DNA of 64,000 bases from Blautia schinkii. Its GTDB lineage: Bacteria > Bacillota > Clostridia > Lachnospirales > Lachnospiraceae. The notes under the pieces are model-generated. The model worked only from the letters and a program-made list of their open reading frames with translations, was not told where the DNA came from and did no database searches. Of this stretch, positions 24,404-32,930 are shown piece by piece. A program made the position numbers and the translations under genes. The stretch is taken from positions 1-64,000 of the forward strand of contig NZ_JAAWUO010000005.1 of assembly GCF_013304825.1 (NCBI RefSeq). The letters run 5' to 3'. Positions within the stretch are counted from its first letter, which is position 1, and each line of letters begins with the position of its first letter.

Positions 24404-25555
24404 ATGATATATCTGAACAACGGGGCAACTTCCTGGCCGAAGCCCCCTGCTGTTTCGGAAGCTGTGCAGGCGTGTCTTAGCGGCACGCCTGCTTCGCAGT
24501 TTCGGGGTGGCAGCTCGATCATGAAAAAAGATGTGGAAGTACTTTGCCGGGAAAAACTGGGACAGCTCCTTGGAATCAGGGAAACAGAGAGAATATTTTT
24601 TACATCAGGGGCAACAGAAAGCATGAATACAGTCCTTGGGGGGCTGGACTACGGTGAAAAAGGCAGTAGCATCCTGGTAACGCAGACAGAGCATAACAGT
24701 GTGCTACGTCCGGTATATAATCTGGAACAGCTGAGAGAACATCCGGTGCTGGTAGTGAAGTGTACGATAAACGGGATAGTGACGGAAGAATCCCTGGAAA
24801 TAGCAGTACGACCGGATAGCCGTGTGCTGATCGTGAACCACTGTTCCAACGTGACAGGCTGTGTGCAGGATATGGAGATGATCCGGGAATTTGCAAAGAG
24901 ACATGGACTGATCCTGATCGTGGATGTGTCGCAGAGTGCTGGCTGTATCCCTGTTGATGCAGATAAATGGGAAGCAGATGCGCTTATTTTTACAGGCCAC
25001 AAAAGCCTGATGGGAATTCAGGGAACCGGCGGATTTTATGTCAGGAGCGGAATTGAGCTGAAGCCTCTGAAATATGGGGGAACCGGAAGAAACAGCGCAC
25101 AGCTTACCTACGAGAACAAAGATTATGAGTATGAGGTAGGAACTCAGAACATGCCGGGAATCACAGGACTTCTGGCGGGTGTGGAATTTATTGAACAGAC
25201 GGGGCTTTCCGCCATTATGGAAAAAGAAGCTCGTCTGATGGAAATGCTTTATAGTGGGCTGGAACAGATAGAGGGTGTAAGGATCTACGGAAACCATGAC
25301 GTATGCAGAGGACCTGTGATGAGCCTGAATTTTCAGGGACTGAAAGCTTCGGATGCCGCGTATATTCTGGAAAGCGGATATGGTATCATTGTCCGTTCAG
25401 GGCTTCACTGTTCGCCACTGATCCATAAGGCAATGGGAACAGAAGAGGGCGGAACTGTGAGAGTAAGTGTTTCGTGGTTTACGGAGGAGAAGGATATAAA
25501 GAAATTTTTAGGAGCTGCGAAGGAAATAGCGGCATCTGTGGCACGGAATATTTAG
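24404..25555 (+). CDS. Class V aminotransferase, cysteine-desulfurase-like
   Basis: The 383-aa PLP enzyme begins MIYLNNGATSWPKPPAV, typical of the CsdA-like group. The PLP lysine is Lys200 in FTGHKSLMG. Asp/His for PLP stacking lie in VDVSQSAG and TQTEHNSVL. The conserved cysteine is Cys336 in RSGLHCSPL, so sulfur (or selenium) mobilisation from cysteine is possible. The family usually has partner proteins (SufU, DUF3343, TusA-like) and none is adjacent. Instead it is coupled 4 bp behind the isomerase-like gene. Confidence 0.85.
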   Translation: MIYLNNGATSWPKPPAVSEAVQACLSGTPASQFRGGSSIMKKDVEVLCREKLGQLLGIRETERIFFTSGATESMNTVLGGLDYGEKGSSILVTQTEHNSVLRPVYNLEQLREHPVLVVKCTINGIVTEESLEIAVRPDSRVLIVNHCSNVTGCVQDMEMIREFAKRHGLILIVDVSQSAGCIPVDADKWEADALIFTGHKSLMGIQGTGGFYVRSGIELKPLKYGGTGRNSAQLTYENKDYEYEVGTQNMPGITGLLAGVEFIEQTGLSAIMEKEARLMEMLYSGLEQIEGVRIYGNHDVCRGPVMSLNFQGLKASDAAYILESGYGIIVRSGLHCSPLIHKAMGTEEGGTVRVSVSWFTEEKDIKKFLGAAKEIAASVARNI

Positions 25556-25666
25556 AGAGCAAATTTATACGGATGTATACGAAAAACGATCACAGGCATC
25601 AGTCATATAGGGCAGACAGCAGATCCACGGGAAATCTGCCTGTAAAGGAAAGGGGAATACACGATT

Positions 25667-25960
25667 ATGAAAATAATAGGAAAACAGCCTTCCAGGGAAA
25701 AATGTGCAGAATCCGGCTGGTTTGCCTGGGATTATCTTCTGGATGAACCGGTAGAGCGGGAATTCATCCTGAAGCTGAGACCATTGGGCGGATTCACATA
25801 TCTTGATATGCTGAAACAGCCATTTTTTAAGATTGACAGCGATTACTATATGATAAAAGGAATTCAGGGTAATGATTATTTCCGCATTGCCGTCCATGGG
25901 AAGCACGAAGACCAGCTGGAAGAGTTAGAACGAACTATCATAGATTGCATGGAAAAATAA
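25667..25960 (+). CDS. Conserved small protein of unknown function, 97 aa
   Basis: The ATG at 25667 follows AAGGAAAGGGG. The protein has no membrane segment and mixes beta-like stretches (FILKLRPLGGFTYLDMLKQPFFKIDSDYYMIKG) with an acidic C-terminal helix (EDQLEELERTIIDCMEK). I cannot assign a family. It follows the aminotransferase after 111 bp on the same strand, so co-transcription is possible. Confidence 0.6.
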   Translation: MKIIGKQPSREKCAESGWFAWDYLLDEPVEREFILKLRPLGGFTYLDMLKQPFFKIDSDYYMIKGIQGNDYFRIAVHGKHEDQLEELERTIIDCMEK

Positions 25961-26064
25961 TATCTGCTATAATATTGTGAGCGTAAGAAGACACTGGAAA
26001 GGCTGCCGGTTCTGCCGAAAACAGCTGATGCGGTGACAGTGTCTGCGTTTACAGGAGGCAGAAT

Positions 26065-26934
26065 TTGCGATTAGAGAGAGACAACATACCCCTTGACAAA
26101 GAATTTCCTTTTCAGATCTCAGAGGTGGAACTGACACCGGAGAACAGCCGGCCTGGAAGTTATCACTGGCACAGCTATTTCGAGATTACCTGTGTATTGG
26201 AGGGCAAGGGAAATTATTTTGTAAACGGGCAGGAATATACAATGGAAGAAGATGATATTATCATCTTCAATAATGTGGAGCCTCATGGATGGAAGCTGAT
26301 CGGTGGAGACATGAAGCTTCTTGTGATGATTTTTTCACCGGAATTCGTAGCCGAAAAGCTGAGTATTTTTGATACGGAATATCTGAAGCCGTTTGTTGAG
26401 AGAGGAAGTAATTTCAAGAACCGTATCGGCAGGGAAGAAGAGGTAAGCGGAGAGATCCGTTCCAGTATCTGGGAGATCTATCACGAATGGCAGCAGAAAA
26501 AAGAAGGCTATCCGCTGATGATCAAGGCGAATGTACTTCGCATCCTTACCATGCTGATCCGGGCTTATCAGGATGAGAGCAAGTCAGGGGAAATGCTCCG
26601 TGAGAAGAAAAATGCAATGAAGCGTCTTGAGCAGGCTTTTAATTATATAGATGATCATTACTGTGAGAAGATCACTCTGGAAGAAGTTGCTTCTTCCGTA
26701 TATATGAGTTCCAACTATTTTTCTTCTTATTTCCGTAAGGTGACAAATATCAGTTTCAGCGATTATGTCACAAGGATGAGGATCAACCATGCACGTGAGC
26801 TTCTTCGGGAAACAGATAAAAACGTTACGGAAATCGCCATGGAATGCGGATTTAACAATATTTCCAATTTTTACAGACTTTACAAAAAACATGTGGGGAA
26901 ACCGCCGAAAGATGAGAAGCAGAAGAAACAGTAA
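26065..26934 (+). CDS. AraC-family regulator with cupin sensor domain
   Basis: A TTG start at 26065 is placed by AGGAGG 7 nt upstream; no ATG is available. The 289-aa protein has a cupin (YHWHSYFEITCVLEGKGNYFVNG, then IIIFNNVEPHGWKLI) and a C-terminal AraC domain (EVASSVYMSSNYFSSYFRKVTNISF and VTEIAMECGFNNISNFYRLYKKHVG). It directly precedes a GH31 glycosidase on the same strand, separated by a terminator-like structure, and is the natural candidate for its activator in response to the sugar released. Confidence 0.9.
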   Translation: MRLERDNIPLDKEFPFQISEVELTPENSRPGSYHWHSYFEITCVLEGKGNYFVNGQEYTMEEDDIIIFNNVEPHGWKLIGGDMKLLVMIFSPEFVAEKLSIFDTEYLKPFVERGSNFKNRIGREEEVSGEIRSSIWEIYHEWQQKKEGYPLMIKANVLRILTMLIRAYQDESKSGEMLREKKNAMKRLEQAFNYIDDHYCEKITLEEVASSVYMSSNYFSSYFRKVTNISFSDYVTRMRINHARELLRETDKNVTEIAMECGFNNISNFYRLYKKHVGKPPKDEKQKKQ

Positions 26935-26979
26935 AAATAGTTAAAATTCATGAGCAGATAAGTCATAGACGGAGATCAG

Positions 26980-27055
26980 GCTTCGATGTTAGGATAAAAG
27001 TAAGAAATTTTGTCCTGATATCGGAGCTTTTTTATTAGAAAGGCTCCGATATCAG
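26980..27055 (+). terminator. Terminator with a competing hairpin upstream of the GH31 gene
   Basis: Segment 26980-26999 pairs over 20 positions (G-U allowed) with 27008-27027, directly followed by seven T: an intrinsic terminator for the AraC gene. The same segment 27015-27027 (CTGATATCGGAGC) is also a perfect 13-bp match to the inverse at 27043-27055. The two hairpins exclude each other, which is the geometry of an attenuator, although a plain terminator duplication is also possible. Confidence 0.65.
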
Positions 27056-27106
27056 AAACGGAATATTAATGTCTGATTTACCGGACAGATAAGGAGAAGG
27101 GAAATT

Positions 27107-29476
27107 ATGGTTAAAACAGATAGATATGTACAGTTTGAAGCAGGAAAGCTGACATACCGGGTGGTTCCGGTGACAGAGGAGATCATCCGCGTGATCGTTT
27201 CCGGAAAAGAGATCAAAGAGGCACAGGACTCCCTGATCATTGAGAAAAAAGAATATCCTGAGGTTGATTTTTCAGCAGAGGAAAATGCAGGAAGTATCGT
27301 TGTGAAAACTGCGAAAGTCTGTGCAGAGATCAACACTGCATCCGGTGATATCATCTGGAAGCATGCAGACGGAAGCAAGTGGCTTTCCCAGAAAAAACCG
27401 GAACTGACTGAAACAGATGTGATCCACTATAATACAGGCGATGAGGAGCCGATCATCAACCGTGTAAAGACAGTTGACGGTGAGAGAAATTTTATCCAGA
27501 ATCTGAAAGCTGAGAAAGTAAGAACAGCATATCGTGGAAAACTGTTCTTCACATGGAAAGAGGATGAGGAAATCCATGGGCTTGGCCAGGCAGAGGAAGG
27601 TATTTACAATTACAGAGGTCACTGCCAGTACTTATATCAGCATAACATGCGTATCCCGATGCCGGTTTTGGTTTCCACAGAAGGATATGGAATTCTTGTT
27701 GACTGCTGTTCACTTATGACTTTTAATGATGATCTGAAAGATTCCTATCTGTTTCTGGATACTGTAGATCAGATCGATTATTATTTTATGGGCGGTCATA
27801 CTATGGATGAGATCATCCATGATTACCGTTATCTTACAGGCAAGGCGCAGATGCTGCCGAAATGGGCTTATGGCTATGTACAGTCCAAAGAGCAGTATTA
27901 CACGGCAAAAGAGCTTCTTGAAATCGTTCGCCACTACCGTGAGATCGGGGTTCCGCTTGACTGTGTGGTACAGGACTGGAATACCTGGGATCCTGGAAAC
28001 TGGGGCGAGAAGCTCCTGGATCAGAAGCGTTACGGAGATATGAAAGAATGTGCGGAGGAAATCCACAAACTGAATGCCCATACCATGGTTTCCGTATGGC
28101 CGAATATGAATGCAGGCGGCAAGAACCATACAGAGTTTTTTAAGACTGGTCATCTTCTTTATGATTATGCGACTTATGATGCTTTTAATGAAGAAGCGAG
28201 AGAAATGTACTGGAAACAGGCACAGGAAGGACTTTTTGAGCAGGGCTTTGATTCCTGGTGGTGCGATTCCACAGAACCGTTTTCTGGTCCTGACTGGGGT
28301 GGTGCAGTAAAGAGAGAGCCATGGGAAAGATATGAGCTTGTCGGCGGTGAGCACAAGAAATATCTGGATCCTGCTGTTGCCAATGCTTTTGCACTGATGC
28401 ATGCAAAGGGAATTTATGAGAATCAGAGAAAAACTACAGAAGAGAAACGAGTTCTTAACCTGACACGTTCCGGCTATGCTTCCGGCCAGAAATATTCTGC
28501 AATGCTGTGGTCAGGCGACACCTGTGCATCTTGGGATAATCTTAAGACACAGATCGTGGAAGGGCTGAATATGGGACTCAGCGGATATCCATACTGGACA
28601 CTGGATATCGGTGCTTTCTTTACAGTTGCTGATAAGTGGCAGAACCGTGGATGCGGCTGCAACACAGATCCGGAGCCGAAATGGTTCTGGCAGGGCAAAT
28701 ATAACGAAGGTGTGAAGGATAAAGGATACTGTGAGCTGTATACAAGATGGCTGGAGATGGGAACCTTCCTTCCGATGTTCCGTTCCCATGGAACTGATAC
28801 ACCAAGAGAAATCTGGAACTTCGGTGAAAAAGGAACCATGTTCTATGATGCCATCGAGAAGTTTATCAAGCTCCGTTATCATCTGATGCCGTATATTTAT
28901 TCCCTGGCAGGTGCTGTACATTTTAATGATTATACGATTATGAGAAGCCTTCTTTTTGACTTCCCGGAGGATAAAGAAGCACGCAAGGTTGAGAATGAGT
29001 TTATGTTCGGACCGTCCCTTTTGATCTGTGCTGTTACAGAGCCGATGTATTATGGATCGGAGAGTACTGAGCTCCATAGAGAGAAAATATGGAAATGCTA
29101 TCTCCCGGCAGGTACGAAATGGTACGATTACTGGACAAACAAGGAGTATGAAGGCGGCCAGTACGTAACCGTAGATGCTCCGATCGACCAGATGCCGATT
29201 TTTGTAAAAGCAGGAAGTATCCTTCCTGTTGCAGAGGGACTTGTATATGCATCCCAGAAACCGGAGGAGCCGGTGAAACTTGTGGTATATCCAGGTGAAG
29301 ACTGCAAGTTCACTATTTATGAGGATGAGGGAAATAACTACAATTTTGAAAACGGTGCTTATGCAACAACAGAGCTTATCTGGGATGATAAAACAGGAAC
29401 TCTGACTGTTGGCGGGCGTCAGGGAAGTTATCCGGGAATGGAAGAAGTTTCCTATGTGACTGAAGTTGTAAAATAA
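27107..29476 (+). CDS. GH31 family alpha-glycosidase (alpha-glucosidase/xylosidase type)
   Basis: The 789-aa enzyme lacks a signal peptide, so it acts on imported oligosaccharides. ATG 27107 follows AAGGAGAAGG. It contains an N-terminal beta-sandwich (galactose-mutarotase-like, 1-~230, with HGLGQAEEGIYNYRG), the (beta/alpha)8 barrel with the nucleophile Asp387 in WWCDSTEPF and the acid/base Asp471 in LWSGDTCASWD, and C-terminal beta domains (MPIFVKAGSILP, then VYPGEDCKFTIYEDEG). The WWCDSTEP variant is seen in xylosidase-like and bacterial oligosaccharide GH31 enzymes rather than classical GAA-type. Position behind an AraC gene suggests sugar-responsive control. Confidence 0.92.
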   Translation: MVKTDRYVQFEAGKLTYRVVPVTEEIIRVIVSGKEIKEAQDSLIIEKKEYPEVDFSAEENAGSIVVKTAKVCAEINTASGDIIWKHADGSKWLSQKKPELTETDVIHYNTGDEEPIINRVKTVDGERNFIQNLKAEKVRTAYRGKLFFTWKEDEEIHGLGQAEEGIYNYRGHCQYLYQHNMRIPMPVLVSTEGYGILVDCCSLMTFNDDLKDSYLFLDTVDQIDYYFMGGHTMDEIIHDYRYLTGKAQMLPKWAYGYVQSKEQYYTAKELLEIVRHYREIGVPLDCVVQDWNTWDPGNWGEKLLDQKRYGDMKECAEEIHKLNAHTMVSVWPNMNAGGKNHTEFFKTGHLLYDYATYDAFNEEAREMYWKQAQEGLFEQGFDSWWCDSTEPFSGPDWGGAVKREPWERYELVGGEHKKYLDPAVANAFALMHAKGIYENQRKTTEEKRVLNLTRSGYASGQKYSAMLWSGDTCASWDNLKTQIVEGLNMGLSGYPYWTLDIGAFFTVADKWQNRGCGCNTDPEPKWFWQGKYNEGVKDKGYCELYTRWLEMGTFLPMFRSHGTDTPREIWNFGEKGTMFYDAIEKFIKLRYHLMPYIYSLAGAVHFNDYTIMRSLLFDFPEDKEARKVENEFMFGPSLLICAVTEPMYYGSESTELHREKIWKCYLPAGTKWYDYWTNKEYEGGQYVTVDAPIDQMPIFVKAGSILPVAEGLVYASQKPEEPVKLVVYPGEDCKFTIYEDEGNNYNFENGAYATTELIWDDKTGTLTVGGRQGSYPGMEEVSYVTEVVK

Positions 29477-29504
29477 ATAAGCGATAATAAGGAAAGACTG
29501 TCTG

Positions 29505-29541
29505 AAAAGGTGCCTGGCATCTCTTTGGGCAGCCTTTTTTT
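29505..29541 (+). terminator. Intrinsic terminator after the GH31 gene
   Basis: AAAGGTGCC (to 29514) pairs with GGCAGCCTTT (from 29528) with one bulge, ending in seven T. Confidence 0.65.
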
Positions 29542-29631
29542 ACTCTATACATCGTGACGGCTTTCGGGTATAATTCTGTAATAAGGCATTTTATGCCTGA
29601 GAAAAAACGACAGAAACGGGAGGATTTTACC

Positions 29632-29952
29632 ATGATCATAACAACAACGCCATCTGTAGAGGGAAGAGCAATCCGTGAATATAAAGGAATCGCATTCGGA
29701 GAAGTGATCACAGGAGTAAATTTCATGAAAGATCTTGGCGCAGGTCTTCGGAATTTCTTTGGCGGCAGAAGCGCCGGTTATGAGGAAGAACTTCAGAAAG
29801 CCAGAGAAGAAGCCCTGGCAGAGCTGGAGCAGCGTGCAGGTGCAATGGGAGCTAATGCAGTGATCGGTGTGGATATTGACTACGAGGTGCTTGGTGCAGA
29901 TAATGGAATGCTGATGGTAACAGCAAGCGGAACTGCTGTAGTGGTGGATTAA
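29632..29952 (+). CDS. YbjQ / UPF0145 heavy-metal-binding-type protein
   Basis: ATG 29632 follows GGGAGG; upstream in-frame codons are non-coding leader. The 106-aa protein has the family pattern [21 protein letters not shown], then the helix [19 protein letters not shown] [21 protein letters not shown] and [11 protein letters not shown]. The fold forms pentamers. Metal binding has been suggested, but the role in the cell is not known. The gene ends 5 bp before the HelD-like helicase, so the two are co-transcribed. Confidence 0.88.
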   Translation: MIITTTPSVEGRAIREYKGIAFGEVITGVNFMKDLGAGLRNFFGGRSAGYEEELQKAREEALAELEQRAGAMGANAVIGVDIDYEVLGADNGMLMVTASGTAVVVD

Positions 29953-29957
29953 GGCTT

Positions 29958-32060
29958 ATGGCAGCGGTAAAAAACGGACGTGAATACCTTTCGCATGTGA
30001 CAGAGACATTGAAGCACAGGATCGCACAGCTGGATGAATCCATAGAGGCCGGGCAGAAAGAAATCGAAGGTATGCACGAATACTACTGGGAAAATTATAC
30101 AGAGATGGACCAGTACGGATATGAGAATTTTGATAACCAGCAGGCACTTCTCCATGAGATCAATGCCAGCAATGAGAAAATCGAACTGCGTCGGAGATTC
30201 AGGAAGATGATGGATTCACCGTTTTTCGGAAGGGTGGATTTCTGCTATGAAGGAGAAGATGAGCCGGAGATATTTTATATCGGAATTGCGAACCTGGCTG
30301 AGGAGAACGGCGGACTTCCGCTGATCTATGACTGGAGAGCACCTGTGTCCGGACTGTTCTATGATTTTGACAAGGGACCGGCTTCCTACCAGGCTCCGCT
30401 TGGTGAGATCCACGGGGATATTGCTGCCAAGTGGCAGTACAAGATCCGCGGTGGAAAAATGATCTATGAGTTTGAGAGTGATGTGAAGATCGACGATGAG
30501 ATCCTGAAGGCAGAACTTGGAAGTAACGGTGATGTACAGCTGAAGAATATTATCCGCACGATCCAGAAGGAGCAGAATGCGATCATCCGAAACACTTCGG
30601 ATCGTATCATGGTGATCCAGGGAGCAGCAGGAAGCGGAAAGACTTCCATTGCCCTGCACAGGATCGCTTATCTCCTGTATCATGACAGGAAAAATCTGAA
30701 ATCCTCTTCTGTGCTGGTGCTTTCACCGAATGGGGTGTTCTCGGACTATATTTCCCATATCCTGCCGGAGCTTGGCGAGGAGAATATCCGGGAGATGAGC
30801 TTTGACCTTTTTGCATACAAGAGACTGAAAAATGTTGTTTCTGACTGTGAAGACAGATATGATCTGATCGAGCGTCAGATTGCAGGATTATGCGATGAAA
30901 AGCTTCTGAAAGAGAAACTGTCACGGGATTTTCTGGATCGTATGGAAGGATATCTGGTGGAGCTTGAGGACAGCCTTATGAACTTCCGTGATGTGGAACA
31001 CAGAGGCGTGGTCAAAAAAGAGCAGGAGATCATAGAGCTTTTTTACTTTAAATTCATGGATATCCCGCTGCTTTCCAGAATGGATGCAGTAGCAGAATAT
31101 TTCATTGATGAGGTGGAGACTCTTAAGGGATTCGATCTTCCGGATGAGGAGAGGGAGGCTGTGAAGAGCCGTTTCTACAGGATGTATGAGACAAGAGATC
31201 TCTATGTGCTGTACAACCGTTTCCTGAGACAGGAAGGTTTTCCTTCTCTTCCACAGGTTCGGTATGAAAAAAGAAAGCTGCGCTATGAGGATGTGTATCC
31301 GGTTTTGTATCTGAAATATCGGCTGGAAACTCAGCAGGAGGATTCTGGTGTGCGCCATCTGATCGTGGATGAGATGCAGGATTATTCCATGATCCAGTAT
31401 CTGATCATTCAGAGACTCTTTAAATGCAGGATGACTATTCTTGGGGACAGAGAACAGACTATGGACGGCGAGCAGCAGGATGTGCTGACATTTCTGCCTA
31501 GGATCTTTGGAAAAGATATACGCAGGATCGTGATGAATAAGAGCTACCGTAATACTGTTGAGATTGCGTCTTATGCCAATAAACTGGCGGGAATTACGGA
31601 AGTGGAGCTTTTTGAACGTCATGGAAAACCTGTTGTGGAAAAAGAATTTCCGGGGCTTGAGGAGGCACTGGAGAGCGTAGTGAGAGAGCTGCGGCTTGAG
31701 AAGCAGGCAGTCTTAGCTGGGAATGCAGATGAGGGTGTTGAAGATATTATTTCATATGAAACAGCAGCTGTGATTGTAAGAACTGCCGATGAAGCCAGAG
31801 AAGCTTACTACATTCTGAAAGAGAGGCTGGAAGCAGAAGGTTTTGATACCAAGGAGCGTCTGTCTCTTCTTTACAGAGACAGCACAAACTTCAAAAAAGG
31901 CCTGACTGTCACAACATTCTACATGGCAAAGGGTCTGGAGTTTGATCAGGTATTTTCTGTATTTCCTGGGGAAGACCGAAGTCCGATTGTGGAGCGGGCG
32001 AGATATATTGCGGCGACGAGAGCTCTTCATGAATTGTATATGTATGAAGTTGTGAAATAA
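29958..32060 (+). CDS. HelD-type UvrD/Rep-family helicase
   Basis: The 700-aa superfamily-1 ATPase resembles HelD, which removes stalled RNA polymerase from DNA. The N-terminal coiled-coil region (YLSHVTETLKHRIAQLDESI, then EINASNEKIELRRRFRKMM) is the arm that enters the polymerase channel. A PLIYDWRAPVSGLFYDF segment typical of the family follows. Walker A GAAGSGKT is at 222-229. Later motifs include LIVDEMQDYS (Walker B), ILGDREQTMDG, NKSYRNTVEIASYA and TFYMAKGLEFDQV. ATG 29958 has only a weak ribosome site (AAGG), so coupling to YbjQ is likely. Confidence 0.9.
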   Translation: MAAVKNGREYLSHVTETLKHRIAQLDESIEAGQKEIEGMHEYYWENYTEMDQYGYENFDNQQALLHEINASNEKIELRRRFRKMMDSPFFGRVDFCYEGEDEPEIFYIGIANLAEENGGLPLIYDWRAPVSGLFYDFDKGPASYQAPLGEIHGDIAAKWQYKIRGGKMIYEFESDVKIDDEILKAELGSNGDVQLKNIIRTIQKEQNAIIRNTSDRIMVIQGAAGSGKTSIALHRIAYLLYHDRKNLKSSSVLVLSPNGVFSDYISHILPELGEENIREMSFDLFAYKRLKNVVSDCEDRYDLIERQIAGLCDEKLLKEKLSRDFLDRMEGYLVELEDSLMNFRDVEHRGVVKKEQEIIELFYFKFMDIPLLSRMDAVAEYFIDEVETLKGFDLPDEEREAVKSRFYRMYETRDLYVLYNRFLRQEGFPSLPQVRYEKRKLRYEDVYPVLYLKYRLETQQEDSGVRHLIVDEMQDYSMIQYLIIQRLFKCRMTILGDREQTMDGEQQDVLTFLPRIFGKDIRRIVMNKSYRNTVEIASYANKLAGITEVELFERHGKPVVEKEFPGLEEALESVVRELRLEKQAVLAGNADEGVEDIISYETAAVIVRTADEAREAYYILKERLEAEGFDTKERLSLLYRDSTNFKKGLTVTTFYMAKGLEFDQVFSVFPGEDRSPIVERARYIAATRALHELYMYEVVK

Positions 32061-32065
32061 AAAAT

Positions 32066-32134
32066 AAAAAGTCATTTCAGAAGCAGGATGCTTTGGGAAC
32101 AGAGCATAACCGGACGTCATGAAATGACTTTTTT
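32066..32134. terminator. Bidirectional terminator between convergent genes
   Basis: AAAAAGTCATTTCA (32066-32079) is the inverse of TGAAATGACTTTTTT (32120-32134). A-tract and T-tract on the two sides let it stop helD on the plus strand and the response-regulator gene on the minus strand. Confidence 0.75.
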
Positions 32135-32158
32135 GTTTATATATACCTGAAAAATTTA

Positions 32159-32926
32159 TTAACTGATCTGCTGGATCTCTCCCTCATCTTTATATTCCAG
32201 AGGGCTTTTTCCTGTATGTTTCTTAAAGATCCTGCTGAAATATCCCTGATCGTGATAGCCGCACATTTCACCGATCTGTTTTACAGAAAGGGAAGGCTCA
32301 TGGATCAGCAGCTTCTGTGCATGGCTCATCCGGAGATTGATCAGATATTTGGTAGGGGTGCAGTCATAGACCTGACAGAAGATCTTGGTCAGGTAGCTGG
32401 GACTGTAGTTCATGGTTCCTGCAATCAGGTTCAGGTTGATATCCTCTGCATAATTCTGTACCATGAAGTTCTTGAGAAGCTCTGCAATCTGTCCCGGTGA
32501 CATGCAAGAAGCACCTGGGGCGAATACGGTTTCGTAGTCATCACGTTTGATCTGAAGCTCCTGTTTGATCTTAAGGAGAACATTCCTGAGTTCGTCCGGA
32601 TCTACAGGCTTCAGAAGGTAATCAGATACCTTCAGCGTGATGGCTTTTTTTGCGTATTCAAAATCAGAAAATCCGCTGGTGATCACAAATTTCGTAAAAG
32701 GAAACTGATCCCGGATCCTGGTGAGCAGGGTGATCCCGTCCATGACAGGCATTTTGATATCCGTAAATATCACATCCGGACTCATCTGTTCCACCAGCGA
32801 GAGAGCCTGGGCACCTGTCTGGGCTGTGCCGATCACCTGAAAATCAGGATCTGCTTTTTCAATCTTATGTACCAGATTATTCAGAAGAAGTTCTTCATCT
32901 TCTGCCACAATAACAGTATAGTTCAT
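32159..32926 (-). CDS. YesN-type response regulator (REC + AraC HTH)
   Basis: The ATG at 32926 (minus strand, behind GGAGG) gives 255 aa. The N-terminal receiver has the acidic pocket (VAEDEE) and phospho-acceptor Asp56 in DVIFTDIKMP, with the Lys in DYLLKPVD. The C-terminal ~100 residues are an AraC DNA-binding domain (LIAGTMNYSPSYLTKIFCQVY and VKQIGEMCGYHDQGYFSRIFKKHTGKSPLEYK). It is much shorter than typical YesN (370-540 aa) because the long linker domain is absent. It is coupled 4 bp behind its kinase and most likely activates the divergent sugar ABC operon. Confidence 0.95.
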   Translation of the reverse strand: MNYTVIVAEDEELLLNNLVHKIEKADPDFQVIGTAQTGAQALSLVEQMSPDVIFTDIKMPVMDGITLLTRIRDQFPFTKFVITSGFSDFEYAKKAITLKVSDYLLKPVDPDELRNVLLKIKQELQIKRDDYETVFAPGASCMSPGQIAELLKNFMVQNYAEDINLNLIAGTMNYSPSYLTKIFCQVYDCTPTKYLINLRMSHAQKLLIHEPSLSVKQIGEMCGYHDQGYFSRIFKKHTGKSPLEYKDEGEIQQIS

Positions 32927-32930
32927 AGTA

